Made by a program: the position numbers and the translations under genes | Notes under the pieces: model-generated | What the model saw: the letters and a program-made list of their open reading frames with translations, nothing else | What the model was told of the DNA's origin: nothing | Databases searched by the model: none | Shown here: piece after piece, positions 8,816 through 17,229 of the stretch | Numbering within the stretch: position 1 is the stretch's first letter | How the letters are laid out: each line of letters starts with the position of its first letter | Source of the DNA: an uncultured Clostridia bacterium | Lineage (GTDB): Bacteria > Bacillota > Clostridia > Monoglobales > Monoglobaceae | NCBI GenBank assembly: GCA_947631965.1 | Contig: CANRNL010000002.1 | Location: 38,806 to 102,805, forward strand | Direction: 5' to 3' | DNA: 64,000 bases

Positions 8816-10294
8816 ATGGAGAGCTATGACATCTATAAGGATATAGCGCAGCGCACACAGGGAGACATCTATATCGGCGTTGTGGGACCGGTGAGAACCG
8901 GAAAATCCACATTTATAAAACGCTTTATGGACCTTGTCGTAATTCCCAACATCGAGAACGAATATAAGAGGGAAAGAGCGCTCGACGAGCTTCCTCAGAG
9001 TGCGGGAGGCAGAATGATAATGACCACCGAGCCGAAATTCGTACCGAATGAAGCCGTGGAAATCTCGGTGGGCGACAATATCTCGCTGAAAACCCGTCTC
9101 ATAGACTGTGTGGGTTACATAGTGGACAGCGCGCTCGGTCATATTGAAAACGAAATGCCGAGAATGGTCAGAACTCCGTGGTCGGATTCTCCTATGCCGT
9201 TTGCCGCCGCAGCCGAAATGGGCACCAAAAAGGTCATAAACGAACACTCAACGGTGGGAATAGTTGTGACTACCGACGGAAGTATAACCGATATTGACCG
9301 AGAGGACTATGTAAACGCGGAAGAACGTGTAATAAGCGAACTGCAAAATATAAATAAGCCGTTTATAGTAATTTTGAACACCACGACGCCCAACTCGGAA
9401 AGCACACAGGAGCTTAAAGAACAGCTCTCCGAAAAGTACGGAGTGGGAGTTCTGCCGATAAACTGTATGGAGCTTAGCCAAAACGACGTAAACACCATTA
9501 TGAGGAAGCTGCTTGTGGAGTTTTCGCTGACCGAAATCGGTGTTACATTTCCCGACTGGATAAACGCGCTCGACGACGACAATCTCTTAAAGTGCAATAT
9601 ACGCGAAGCCGTGGTTCAGGCTGTGGACAAAGTAAGTAAAATTTCGGACGCGGAAACATTCGCGGAGGCTATACAAAACTGCGAATATGTAGAGCGCGCC
9701 TCCGTCGCAAATGTGGATTTGGGTACGGGAAGCATACTCGTTGAAATATCAACTCCGCAGGAGTTGTTCTACAGCACCGTATGCGAAAATACCGGATTTG
9801 ATATAAAGAACGACGAGGATTTAATAAGGCTTCTTGAAGAGATGGCTGTTGTAAAGAAAGAATACGATAAAATAGCTCCGGCGCTCGCGGAGGTTGAAAA
9901 CAAGGGATACGGAATAGTGTCGCCCTCTATTGACGAGCTTGCCCTCGAAGAACCCGAAATAATCAAACAGGGCGGAAGATACGGAGTTAGGCTCAAAGCT
10001 TCCGCACCGTCGATACATATGATTCGCGCCGACATCGAAACAGAAGTGAACCCGATAGTAGGCACCGAAAAGCAGTCCGAAGAACTGGTACATTATTTGC
10101 TTAAGGAGTTTGAGACAGACCCCAAAAAGCTGTGGGAGTCCAACATATTCGGTACGTCGCTCCACGAACTGGTCACGGCGGGTTTACATAATAAACTGTA
10201 CCGTATGCCGGAGGACGCGAGGTTCAAGCTTCAGGAAACCCTGCAAAAAATTATAAACGAGGGAAGCGGAGGACTTATCTGCATAATACTTTAA
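8816..10294 (+). CDS. spoIVA: Stage IV sporulation protein A, spore coat base ATPase
   Basis: This 492-residue protein has the length of Bacillus subtilis SpoIVA. A Walker A motif GPVRTGKS sits at residues 24-31, in the TRAFAC-like ATPase domain, followed by the family stretch TTEPKFVPNEAVEI and the segment LIDCVGYIV. The C-terminus (IINEGSGGLICIIL) matches the conserved end that anchors the protein to the forespore through SpoVM. SpoIVA hydrolyses ATP to polymerise into the basement layer of the coat in the mother cell. I chose the ATG at 8816 because AGGAGG lies 8 bases upstream; an upstream in-frame ATG falls inside the inverted repeat. Transcription by sigma-E is expected from the family. 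Confidence 0.96.
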   Translation: MESYDIYKDIAQRTQGDIYIGVVGPVRTGKSTFIKRFMDLVVIPNIENEYKRERALDELPQSAGGRMIMTTEPKFVPNEAVEISVGDNISLKTRLIDCVGYIVDSALGHIENEMPRMVRTPWSDSPMPFAAAAEMGTKKVINEHSTVGIVVTTDGSITDIDREDYVNAEERVISELQNINKPFIVILNTTTPNSESTQELKEQLSEKYGVGVLPINCMELSQNDVNTIMRKLLVEFSLTEIGVTFPDWINALDDDNLLKCNIREAVVQAVDKVSKISDAETFAEAIQNCEYVERASVANVDLGTGSILVEISTPQELFYSTVCENTGFDIKNDEDLIRLLEEMAVVKKEYDKIAPALAEVENKGYGIVSPSIDELALEEPEIIKQGGRYGVRLKASAPSIHMIRADIETEVNPIVGTEKQSEELVHYLLKEFETDPKKLWESNIFGTSLHELVTAGLHNKLYRMPEDARFKLQETLQKIINEGSGGLICIIL

Positions 10295-10330
10295 AAGCGG
10301 CTCATTTCTTTAATTTTCAATAATTTTTTA

Positions 10331-10378
10331 ATCTCCCGCCTTTTGGAACATCCAATGCGTACGGCGGGGGATTTTTTT
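10331..10378 (+). terminator. Intrinsic terminator after spoIVA
   Basis: A 10-bp stem (ATCTCCCGCC with GGCGGGGGAT, one T-G wobble) carries a 22-base loop that itself contains TTGGA/TCCAA, and is followed by seven T residues. Confidence 0.85.
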
Positions 10379-10379
10379 C

Positions 10380-10408
10380 TTGTAATTTGTCTCGCCGTGT
10401 GATATTAT
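10380..10408 (+). promoter_or_regulatory. Promoter of the DUF6062-cdd-pdp operon
   Basis: TTGTAA (10380-10385) and TATTAT (10403-10408) are separated by exactly 17 bases, starting at the end of the spoIVA terminator T run. The leader is then about 55 bases. Confidence 0.55.
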
Positions 10409-10467
10409 ATTTAAAAGCTGAAATTTGCTTGAATCTTTAAATCGTAACCGCAAAGGAAGTGGTCGCA

Positions 10468-11205
10468 TTGAAAGAAAAAATATACACCATACCGGTAAAC
10501 GAGGCGTTTGACGCGGGCGGCGAGTGTCCGTTTTGCACGATGAGAGAAAAGATAGAAAACGACGCGATAAACTACGTCCTCGGTCCTTCGTATATGGAGG
10601 AGGACATTCGTGCCGAGACGGACGAGAAAGGCTTTTGTAAAAGGCATATAAGAAATATGTATGAGCGGCAGAACAGTCTCGGTATTGCGCTTATGCTCAG
10701 CACGCATTTTGAAAAGATATGCGGCGAGCTTCGAGAAAAGCTGAAGGAAGCGCCCGTTTCGGGGAAAAAGTCTCTTTTCTCGCGCCCGAAGGAGGGAGAA
10801 CGCTCCGCGTCGTCCGAGTTTATTCATCAAACCGCAGACTCCTGCTATGTGTGCGAGCGCATAGAGGAAAATATGGCGCGGTATATCGATACGTTTTTTT
10901 ATCTATGGAAAACCGAGCCCGAATTTAAAGAAAAGGTGCTGAGCGGCAACGGATTTTGCATAGAGCATTTCGCTATGCTTTTAGACGAGGGGCAAAAGCG
11001 CATTTCGGATAAGGAGTACTCGGAATTTTACAATTCTCTTTCAAAGCTCGAACTTGAGAATTTGGAGCGTGTGCGCGGAGATTTGCTGTGGTTCATAGAC
11101 AAATTTGATTACAGATTTCACGACGAGCCGTGGAAAAATTCAAAGGACGCTCTTCCGAGAAGCATAAAAAAGCTGATGGGTGAGAACGTCGAGGAGGAGA
11201 AATAG
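10468..11205 (+). CDS. DUF6062 family cysteine-rich protein with duplicated CxxC...CxxH module
   Basis: A 245-residue soluble protein that I recognise as the clostridial DUF6062 family, whose function is not known. It contains two similar modules: C20-x2-C23 ... C57-x2-H60 and C126-x2-C129 ... C164-x2-H167, with 33 and 34 residues between the pairs, which suggests an internal duplication and two metal (probably Zn) or Fe-S sites. The rest is helical and charged. I chose the TTG at 10468 (giving MKEKIYTIPVNEAF) because AAAGGAAG is 8 bases upstream. It is the first gene of an operon with cytidine deaminase and pyrimidine phosphorylase, so a link to nucleoside salvage is possible but unproven. 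Confidence 0.8.
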   Translation: MKEKIYTIPVNEAFDAGGECPFCTMREKIENDAINYVLGPSYMEEDIRAETDEKGFCKRHIRNMYERQNSLGIALMLSTHFEKICGELREKLKEAPVSGKKSLFSRPKEGERSASSEFIHQTADSCYVCERIEENMARYIDTFFYLWKTEPEFKEKVLSGNGFCIEHFAMLLDEGQKRISDKEYSEFYNSLSKLELENLERVRGDLLWFIDKFDYRFHDEPWKNSKDALPRSIKKLMGENVEEEK

Positions 11206-11207
11206 CG

Positions 11208-11594
11208 GTGGACTTCAAGGCGCTTGTACGCGCGGCATTAAAGGCGCGCGAAAATTCATACAGCCCATATTCGGGATTTAAGGTCGGCGCGGCTGTCTTG
11301 TGCGGCGACAGGATTTTTACGGGCTGTAACGTCGAAAATGCGGCATACGGCGAAACGGTGTGCGCCGAGAGGGTCGCTGTATTGAAAGCCGTTTCGGAGG
11401 GCGAGCGCGTTATTTCGGCGGTTGCAATCGCAGGCGGCGGTGAAAAGCTCGAAAAGACGTTTCCCTGCGGTTCGTGCCGTCAGGTAATGGCGGAGTTTGC
11501 AAAGCCCGACACGCCTGTAATAACGGCAATATCGGAGGATGATTTCGAGGTGTACGATTTGGGCGGGCTTTTGCCGAATATATTTAATCTCTAA
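11208..11594 (+). CDS. cdd: Cytidine deaminase
   Basis: This 128-residue enzyme hydrolyses cytidine and deoxycytidine to uridine and deoxyuridine. The zinc site is complete: CNVENAAYGETVCAERVA provides the catalytic Glu next to the first zinc cysteine, and FPCGSCRQ supplies the other two cysteines, the tetrameric-type arrangement. The length is normal for the short tetrameric form. It starts with GTG just 2 bases after the upstream stop, with AGGAGGAG as ribosome-binding site, so translation is coupled. Together with the following phosphorylase it forms a pyrimidine salvage pair that delivers uracil or thymine plus pentose-1-phosphate. Confidence 0.95.
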   Translation: MDFKALVRAALKARENSYSPYSGFKVGAAVLCGDRIFTGCNVENAAYGETVCAERVAVLKAVSEGERVISAVAIAGGGEKLEKTFPCGSCRQVMAEFAKPDTPVITAISEDDFEVYDLGGLLPNIFNL

Positions 11595-11603
11595 GGTGAT
11601 AAT

Positions 11604-12893
11604 ATGACAATGCTTGATATTATCGAAAAGAAAAAGCGCGGTCTGCCGCTTTCGGACAGTGAGATAGAATTTGCGGTCGGAGGTTATACAGACGGCGTTA
11701 TTCCCGACTATCAGATGTCCGCTTTTCTTATGGCGGTTTACTTTAACGGGATGGACGACCGTGAGCTGTTTTCGTTTACAAGGTGTATGATAAATTCGGG
11801 AGACGTGTTAAATCTTTCGGATATAAGCGGAGTAAAGGCGGACAAACATTCAACGGGCGGCGTTGGCGACAAAACCACCCTGATAGTGGTGCCTATGGTT
11901 GCGTCGTGCGGCTTGAAAGTCGCTAAAATGTCGGGACGCGGGCTCGGCAACACGGGCGGAACCGTCGATAAGCTGGAATCGGTGCGCGGCTTTAACACCC
12001 AACCGAGCGGGGCGGAATTTACGGAGCAACTAAAGAGAGTGGGTGCGGTTCTGTCAGGGCAGACGGGCAAACTCGCCCCTGCCGACAAAAAAATTTACGC
12101 GCTCAGAGATGCGACGAACACCGTGGACAGTATTCCGCTCATAGCGTCGAGCGTTATGAGCAAGAAAATCGCGTCGGGTGCGGATGTTATAGTGCTTGAC
12201 GTTAAGGTGGGACGCGGCACGTTTATGCGGAGCGCAAATGACGCGGAGCTTCTCGCCGATACTATGATTTCGATAGGAGAAAGCTATGGCAAAAAGGTCT
12301 CGGTGGTAATGTCGGATATGAACGAGCCGCTCGGCTTTGCGATAGGCAACTCCCTTGAGGTTAGCGAGGCTGTTAGCGCTCTTTCGGGAGACGCTCCGGA
12401 TGATTTGAAAGAGCTTTGCAACGTGCTTGCCGCGCAAATGCTGTCGCTCGGCGGGTTTGGCACGGTTTCGGAGTGCGAAAGGTTGGCTGAGGACAGCATA
12501 AGCTCGGGTCGTGCGCTCGAAAAATTCAAAGAGATAATTTCCGCGCAGGGCGGAGACGTCGACTATATGCTGAATATGCCGAAAGCGGAATTTCAATATG
12601 AGTTAAAGAGTGTGTCCGATGGGTATGTAGGAGGCATATTTGCGGATTTATGCGGCGCGGCGGCTATGAAGCTCGGAGCGGGCAGAGTTCGCAAGGAGGA
12701 TAAAATAGACCCGCTTGCGGGAGTGAGGCTTAGTAAAAAGCGCGGCGATCGCGTAAATGCGGGAGATACGCTCGCGACGCTTTATACGTCGGAGCGGGAG
12801 CGTCTGAACGAGGCGGCGGAGCTTATGGAAAAAGCCTTTGTGATTGACGGCGCTCCGCCAAAAAAGAGAAATTTGATAATAAAGATAAAATAA
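11604..12893 (+). CDS. pdp: Pyrimidine-nucleoside phosphorylase
   Basis: A 429-residue member of the thymidine/pyrimidine-nucleoside phosphorylase family, close to the 433 usual for the Bacillus Pdp enzyme. It splits uridine, thymidine and deoxyuridine with phosphate to the base and (deoxy)ribose-1-phosphate. The family signature KMSGRGLGNTGGTVDKLES at about residues 108-127 and the phosphate/K+ loop ADKHSTGGVGDKTTL at about 77-92 are present, as is the SSVMSKKIASGAD stretch. It is the last gene of the operon, 9 bases after cdd, which supplies its uridine substrate. Whether it prefers thymidine only cannot be decided here. Confidence 0.93.
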   Translation: MTMLDIIEKKKRGLPLSDSEIEFAVGGYTDGVIPDYQMSAFLMAVYFNGMDDRELFSFTRCMINSGDVLNLSDISGVKADKHSTGGVGDKTTLIVVPMVASCGLKVAKMSGRGLGNTGGTVDKLESVRGFNTQPSGAEFTEQLKRVGAVLSGQTGKLAPADKKIYALRDATNTVDSIPLIASSVMSKKIASGADVIVLDVKVGRGTFMRSANDAELLADTMISIGESYGKKVSVVMSDMNEPLGFAIGNSLEVSEAVSALSGDAPDDLKELCNVLAAQMLSLGGFGTVSECERLAEDSISSGRALEKFKEIISAQGGDVDYMLNMPKAEFQYELKSVSDGYVGGIFADLCGAAAMKLGAGRVRKEDKIDPLAGVRLSKKRGDRVNAGDTLATLYTSERERLNEAAELMEKAFVIDGAPPKKRNLIIKIK

Positions 12894-12924
12894 AAATGCC
12901 GAAAGCAGAGCTTTCGGCATTTTA
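12892..12924. terminator. Bidirectional intrinsic terminator between pdp and typA
   Basis: An 11-12 bp stem (AAAATGCCGAAAG with CTTTCGGCATTTT) with a short loop separates the convergent pdp and typA genes; A and T runs on the two sides fit use in both directions. Confidence 0.88.
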
Positions 12925-12931
12925 GTTTAAA

Positions 12932-14755
12932 TTATTTTCTGTTTCTCGCTTCGGATTTTGCGCGAAGCTCGGTGTCGAGAATCTTCTTTCTGAGACGAAG
13001 ATTTTTCGGAGTGACTTCAAGAAGCTCGTCGTCCGCGATAAAGTCCAGACATTCCTCAAGACTGAGATTTTTGTGAGGTACGAGCCTGAGCGCCTCGTCG
13101 GAACCCGACGCGCGCATATTGGTGACGTGCTTCTTTTTGCATACGTTTACGACAACGTCGTCATTCCTTGAATTTTCTCCGACAATCATTCCCATATATA
13201 CGTCAACGCCCGCGCCGATAAACATTGTGCCGCGGTCCTGTGCGTTAAAAAGTCCGTATGTTACCGATTCGCCGGTTTCAAACGCGACGAGAGAGCCGCG
13301 CAGACGGCTTTGTATCTCACCCTTGAATGGTTCGTAGCGGTCAAAAATGTGGTTCATAATCGCGGTGCCCTTTGTGTCGGTCAAAAGCTGGTTCCTGTAG
13401 CCGATAAGACCGCGGGCGGGGATTGTAAACTCCATTTTTGTATAACCCTGAGCCGAGGGAGCCATATTCCGCATTTCTCCCTTGCGTACGCCTATGCCCT
13501 CCATAACAACTCCGGTAAACTCGTCCGGAACTTCGATGGTCAGATATTCCATAGGTTCGTATTTTACGCCGTCTATTTCCTTATATATAACCACCGGCTT
13601 GGAAACCTGAAATTCATATCCTTCGCGGCGCATATTTTCTATAAGCACCGATAAATGCAGTTCGCCGCGTCCCGAAACGACAAAAGATTCGGTGGAATCG
13701 GTTTCCTCAACGCGCAGGCTGATATTGGATTCGAGTTCCTTAAAAAGTCGGTCGCGTATATGCCTTGAGGTGACAAATTTTCCGTCTCTGCCCGCGAACG
13801 GACTGTCGTTTACGCTGAAAGTCATCGAAAGTACGGGTTCGTCTATTTCGACAAACGGCAGAGCCTCCGCACAGCTCGTATCGCATATCGTTTCGCCGAT
13901 ATTTATGTCAGAAATACCCGATATTGCGGCAATTTCTCCTACCGAGACATCGGTTGTCTCAGTCTTTTTAAGCCCGTCATAGACATATATCTTGGTTATT
14001 TTGCCGTTTGAAACGGTGCCGTCCTTTCGGCAAACCGAAACCTGCTGATTCAATTTGCAGGAGCCGCGCTCTATTTTTCCGACCGCTATTCTGCCCGTGT
14101 ATTCGTCGAAGTCAATATTTGAGACGAGCATCTGAAACGGCTTGTCCTCGTCGCCCGAAGGCGGGTCAACGTGGTCTTTTATCAGCTTAAAAAGCGGCGA
14201 CATATCGCCGGACTTGGTTTCGGGGTCCATAGAAGCCCAGCCGTCCTTGCCTGATGTGTAAATCACGGGAGAGTCAAGCTGCTCGTCGGTTGAGTCGAGG
14301 TCGAGAAACAGCTCCAGCACCTCGTCCACTACCTCGTAAGGTCTTGCGTTCGGGCGGTCTACTTTGTTTACTACTATTATAGGCTTCAGACCGAGCGCGA
14401 GAGCCTTTTGCAGAACAAAGCGCGTCTGCGGCATACAGCCCTCGAACGCGTCCACGAGCAAAAGAACGCCCTCCACCATTTCGAGGCTTCGTTCGACCTC
14501 TCCGCCGAAGTCGGCGTGTCCGGGGGTGTCCACTATGTTTATTTTAATACCGTCGTAAAACAGCGAGGTGTTTTTGGCGAGTATTGTAATTCCGCGCTCC
14601 TTTTCGAGGTCGTTGGAGTCCATAACCCGCTCCGAAACCTGCTCGTTGTCACGGAAGGTACCGCTTTGCTTGAGCATAGCGTCAACCAGAGTGGTCTTGC
14701 CGTGGTCAACGTGCGCTATTATGGCTATGTTTCGTATATTTTCTTTTGAGTACAT
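12932..14755 (-). CDS. typA: Translational GTPase TypA/BipA
   Basis: A full-length 607-residue ribosome-associated GTPase of the EF-G-like group. The G1 motif AHVDHGKTT (about residues 14-22), G2 region with RGIT, G3 DTPGHADF and G4 NKVDR are all intact, followed by domain II, an EF-G domain V-like part and the TypA-specific C-terminal domain ([14 protein letters not shown], then [19 protein letters not shown]). It assists 50S subunit assembly and translation under cold or stress in the bacteria studied. It is monocistronic, with its own promoter at 14785-14813 and GGAGGA as ribosome-binding site. Confidence 0.96.
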   Translation of the reverse strand: MYSKENIRNIAIIAHVDHGKTTLVDAMLKQSGTFRDNEQVSERVMDSNDLEKERGITILAKNTSLFYDGIKINIVDTPGHADFGGEVERSLEMVEGVLLLVDAFEGCMPQTRFVLQKALALGLKPIIVVNKVDRPNARPYEVVDEVLELFLDLDSTDEQLDSPVIYTSGKDGWASMDPETKSGDMSPLFKLIKDHVDPPSGDEDKPFQMLVSNIDFDEYTGRIAVGKIERGSCKLNQQVSVCRKDGTVSNGKITKIYVYDGLKKTETTDVSVGEIAAISGISDINIGETICDTSCAEALPFVEIDEPVLSMTFSVNDSPFAGRDGKFVTSRHIRDRLFKELESNISLRVEETDSTESFVVSGRGELHLSVLIENMRREGYEFQVSKPVVIYKEIDGVKYEPMEYLTIEVPDEFTGVVMEGIGVRKGEMRNMAPSAQGYTKMEFTIPARGLIGYRNQLLTDTKGTAIMNHIFDRYEPFKGEIQSRLRGSLVAFETGESVTYGLFNAQDRGTMFIGAGVDVYMGMIVGENSRNDDVVVNVCKKKHVTNMRASGSDEALRLVPHKNLSLEECLDFIADDELLEVTPKNLRLRKKILDTELRAKSEARNRK

Positions 14756-14784
14756 AAAAATCCTCCAAAATGTAAATTTACTGA

Positions 14785-14813
14785 ATTATATAAATCTTGC
14801 CGTATTTTATAAA
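14785..14813 (-). promoter_or_regulatory. Candidate promoter of typA
   Basis: On the minus strand TTTATA (14813-14808) and a perfect TATAAT (14790-14785) lie 17 bases apart, about 30 bases before the start codon. Confidence 0.5.
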
Positions 14814-14974
14814 GCGTACGGTTTTACGCCAACATATATATTACATTATCCGCAAACAAAAATCAAGTCGTTAAAGAATAAAATTCAAACAATAAAATCA
14901 TATTTGCAAAGCGGTTTATTGGGCTTTTGTAATGAAAAATATGTTGAAAATGCGCACAGGCGAAAAATTTATAC

Positions 14975-15003
14975 TTGATAAAAAATGTCAAAAATAGTAT
15001 TAT
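14975..15003 (+). promoter_or_regulatory. Promoter of the glycosidase-like gene
   Basis: TTGATA (14975-14980) and TATTAT (14998-15003) are separated by 17 bases, about 64 bases upstream of the start codon at 15067. Confidence 0.65.
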
Positions 15004-15066
15004 GTAATAAACCGTTGTAATTTATTTCAGGATAAACCGAATAAAATATATTTAGGAGTGTGAGCT

Positions 15067-17112
15067 ATGGGTATAAACAGAAAAAAGGTCGTCGAAAGAA
15101 ATAACCCCGTTTTAAACGAAGTTGACCCGTTTTCTCCGTTTACGGCGGGCAACGGAGAGTTTGCCTTTTCGGTTGACATAACGGGGCTTCAGTCCTTTAA
15201 CGGAGACTATGCGGACGGCATACCGCTTTGCACTATGTCAAATTGGGGCTGGCATTCGTATAAAACGCCGGAAAATATTGACTTAAACTCCATTAAGCCG
15301 AAAATGTACGATACCTTCGGACGCGAGGTGGGCTATTTTTCGTCGTCCGAGGGTCAGGAGGATGTATATAACTTCCTTAGGCAGAATCCGCACAGATTTA
15401 ATCTCGGAAGAATAGGCTTTGTGTTTAAGAAGCGCGACGGTTCTTATGCCGAGATAAACGAAATAATAAGGATAAATCAGAAGCTGGATTTATACAGCGG
15501 AGTGATATACAGCCGCTTTAAATTTGAGGGTAAGCCCGTTGAGGTTAAGACCTGCTGTCATCCGGTGTATGATATTATCGCGGTTGAAGTTAAATCACCG
15601 CAAATTGCAAAGGGAAAGATAGGAATTGAAATTGAGTTTCCGTATGCTTCGCACAAAACCGACGCTTCGGACTGGATATCGGGCGGAAAGCACCACACCG
15701 AGGTGCTGGATTTGGAACCCGACTATGTGAAGTTCGGCAGGACGCTCGACAATACTAAATATTATACTGATTTCAGAAGCGAGCAGGACTTTCGTTTGAA
15801 TCGGACAGATACCCATTGCTTTGAACTGTTCTCCAGAGGCGGCGATAGCTTTAACTTTACCGTAAGATTTGCGCCGGAGCCGTTCAGAGATGTAATTCCC
15901 GACTCGGCTACGGTATTTTCGGACTGTGAGCGCGGCTGGAAAGACTTTTGGGAGAGCGGCGGCGCAATAGATTTTTCGAGAGTGAAAGACCCGAGAGCGG
16001 CGGAGCTTGAAAGGCGAGTTATACTTTCGCAGTACATAACAAAGGTTCAGTGCAGCGGCAGTTTGCCGCCTCAGGAAACGGGGCTGACCTGCAACAGCTG
16101 GTTCGGAAAGGCGCATCTGGAAATGCACTGGTGGCACGCCGCGCACTTTGCGCTCTGGGGACGCGAGGAGCTTTTGGAGCGCAGTATGGAGTGGTATTTG
16201 CAGTATATTCATACTGCCGAGGAACACGCGGCGTGTCAGGGATATAAGGGTGCGAGATGGAATAAAATGGTTGATAATATGGGAAACGACAGTCCGTCTA
16301 ATATCGCTCCGTTCCTTATATGGCAGCAGCCGCATCCGATTTTTATGGCGGAGCTTATCTACCGAAACCGACCCGAACAGCAGGTGCTTCGCAAATATTC
16401 TGATATTATTGAGAAAACAGCCGAATTTATGGCGGATTTCGCACATTACGACGAGGAAAACGACAGATACGTCCTCGCCGCGCCGCTAATACCCGCGCAG
16501 GAGAAGCATAGTCCGGAGAACACACTCAACCCCACATATGAGCTTGAATACTGGGTGTATGCGCTGAGCATAGCTCAAAAGTGGCGCAAGCGTCAGGGGC
16601 TGGAGCCAAACGTAAAGTGGGAGGAGATAATCCGCAAAATGGCAGAGCTTCCCGAAGCGGACGGAGTTTATCCGGCACACGAAAATTGTCCCGAAACTTT
16701 TTCGGATTTTAATACCGACCATCCGTCAATGCTCTGTGCCTGCGGAGTTCTGCCCGGCAGACGCGCGAATATCAGCACGATGAGGAACACGCTGAACACC
16801 GTTATTGCAAAATGGCAAATGGAAACGACGTGGGGCTGGGATTATCCGGTTATGGCTATGACAGCGGCACGCACCGGTATGCCCGAACTGGCGGTTGATT
16901 GTCTGCTTTTAAACACCGAAAAGAACAGGTATATGAACAACGGACATTGTTATCAGCGCCCCGATTTGCCGGTGTATATCCCCGCAAACGGCGGTCTGCT
17001 CACGGCGGTAGCTATGATGGCGGCAGGCTGGGATAAGGGCTTTGACAGCAAGACTCCCGGCTTCCCGAAGGATTGGGACGTGAGATACGAAGGCATTAAG
17101 CCTTATGTATAA
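15067..17112 (+). CDS. Putative six-hairpin glycoside hydrolase-like protein
   Basis: A 681-residue protein without a signal peptide, therefore probably cytoplasmic. I recognise the general organisation of (alpha/alpha)6-barrel glycosidases and phosphorylases: an N-terminal beta-sandwich (about 1-280, starting FTAGNGEFAFSVDITGLQSF) and a helical barrel (about 300-660) rich in Trp, with motifs SWFGKAHLEMHWWHAAH near residues 343-358, NPTYELEYW near 490 and WGWDYPVMAM near 590. The acidic residues in these motifs are candidate catalytic groups. I cannot assign a glycoside family or substrate. AGGAG upstream supports the start. It stands alone between two promoters. GH65- or GH95-like relatives are alternatives to check. 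Confidence 0.6.
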   Translation: MGINRKKVVERNNPVLNEVDPFSPFTAGNGEFAFSVDITGLQSFNGDYADGIPLCTMSNWGWHSYKTPENIDLNSIKPKMYDTFGREVGYFSSSEGQEDVYNFLRQNPHRFNLGRIGFVFKKRDGSYAEINEIIRINQKLDLYSGVIYSRFKFEGKPVEVKTCCHPVYDIIAVEVKSPQIAKGKIGIEIEFPYASHKTDASDWISGGKHHTEVLDLEPDYVKFGRTLDNTKYYTDFRSEQDFRLNRTDTHCFELFSRGGDSFNFTVRFAPEPFRDVIPDSATVFSDCERGWKDFWESGGAIDFSRVKDPRAAELERRVILSQYITKVQCSGSLPPQETGLTCNSWFGKAHLEMHWWHAAHFALWGREELLERSMEWYLQYIHTAEEHAACQGYKGARWNKMVDNMGNDSPSNIAPFLIWQQPHPIFMAELIYRNRPEQQVLRKYSDIIEKTAEFMADFAHYDEENDRYVLAAPLIPAQEKHSPENTLNPTYELEYWVYALSIAQKWRKRQGLEPNVKWEEIIRKMAELPEADGVYPAHENCPETFSDFNTDHPSMLCACGVLPGRRANISTMRNTLNTVIAKWQMETTWGWDYPVMAMTAARTGMPELAVDCLLLNTEKNRYMNNGHCYQRPDLPVYIPANGGLLTAVAMMAAGWDKGFDSKTPGFPKDWDVRYEGIKPYV

Positions 17113-17132
17113 AACCGATAATTCCGATATGC

Positions 17133-17168
17133 TATACCCTTGACAATTTTTTGTCAAGGGTATATAAT
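17133..17168 (+). promoter_or_regulatory. copA promoter with embedded 13-bp palindromic operator
   Basis: A consensus promoter, TTGACA (17140-17145) then 17 bases then TATAAT (17163-17168), is overlaid by a perfect 13-bp inverted repeat: TATACCCTTGACA (17133-17145) and TGTCAAGGGTATA (17152-17164) with spacer ATTTTT. The repeat covers the -35 box and reaches the -10 box, as expected for a repressor site. The outer half-sites (ATACCC and GGGTAT) resemble those reported for CsoR-type copper repressors; no csoR gene is present in the window. Confidence 0.8.
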
Positions 17169-17229
17169 ATATTTTAATGTAATATACTAACAATTCAGGA
17201 GAATTTTTTTAGAAAAGTGGTGAGCGGAA

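Larger units (their letters stand above)
14756..15066. other. Divergent intergenic region between typA and the glycosidase-like gene
   Basis: About 310 bases, A/T-rich. It contains the leftward typA promoter near 14785-14813 and a rightward promoter at 14975-15003. The part between (14815-14970) shows no ORF with a ribosome-binding site and no clear dyad. Confidence 0.6.
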
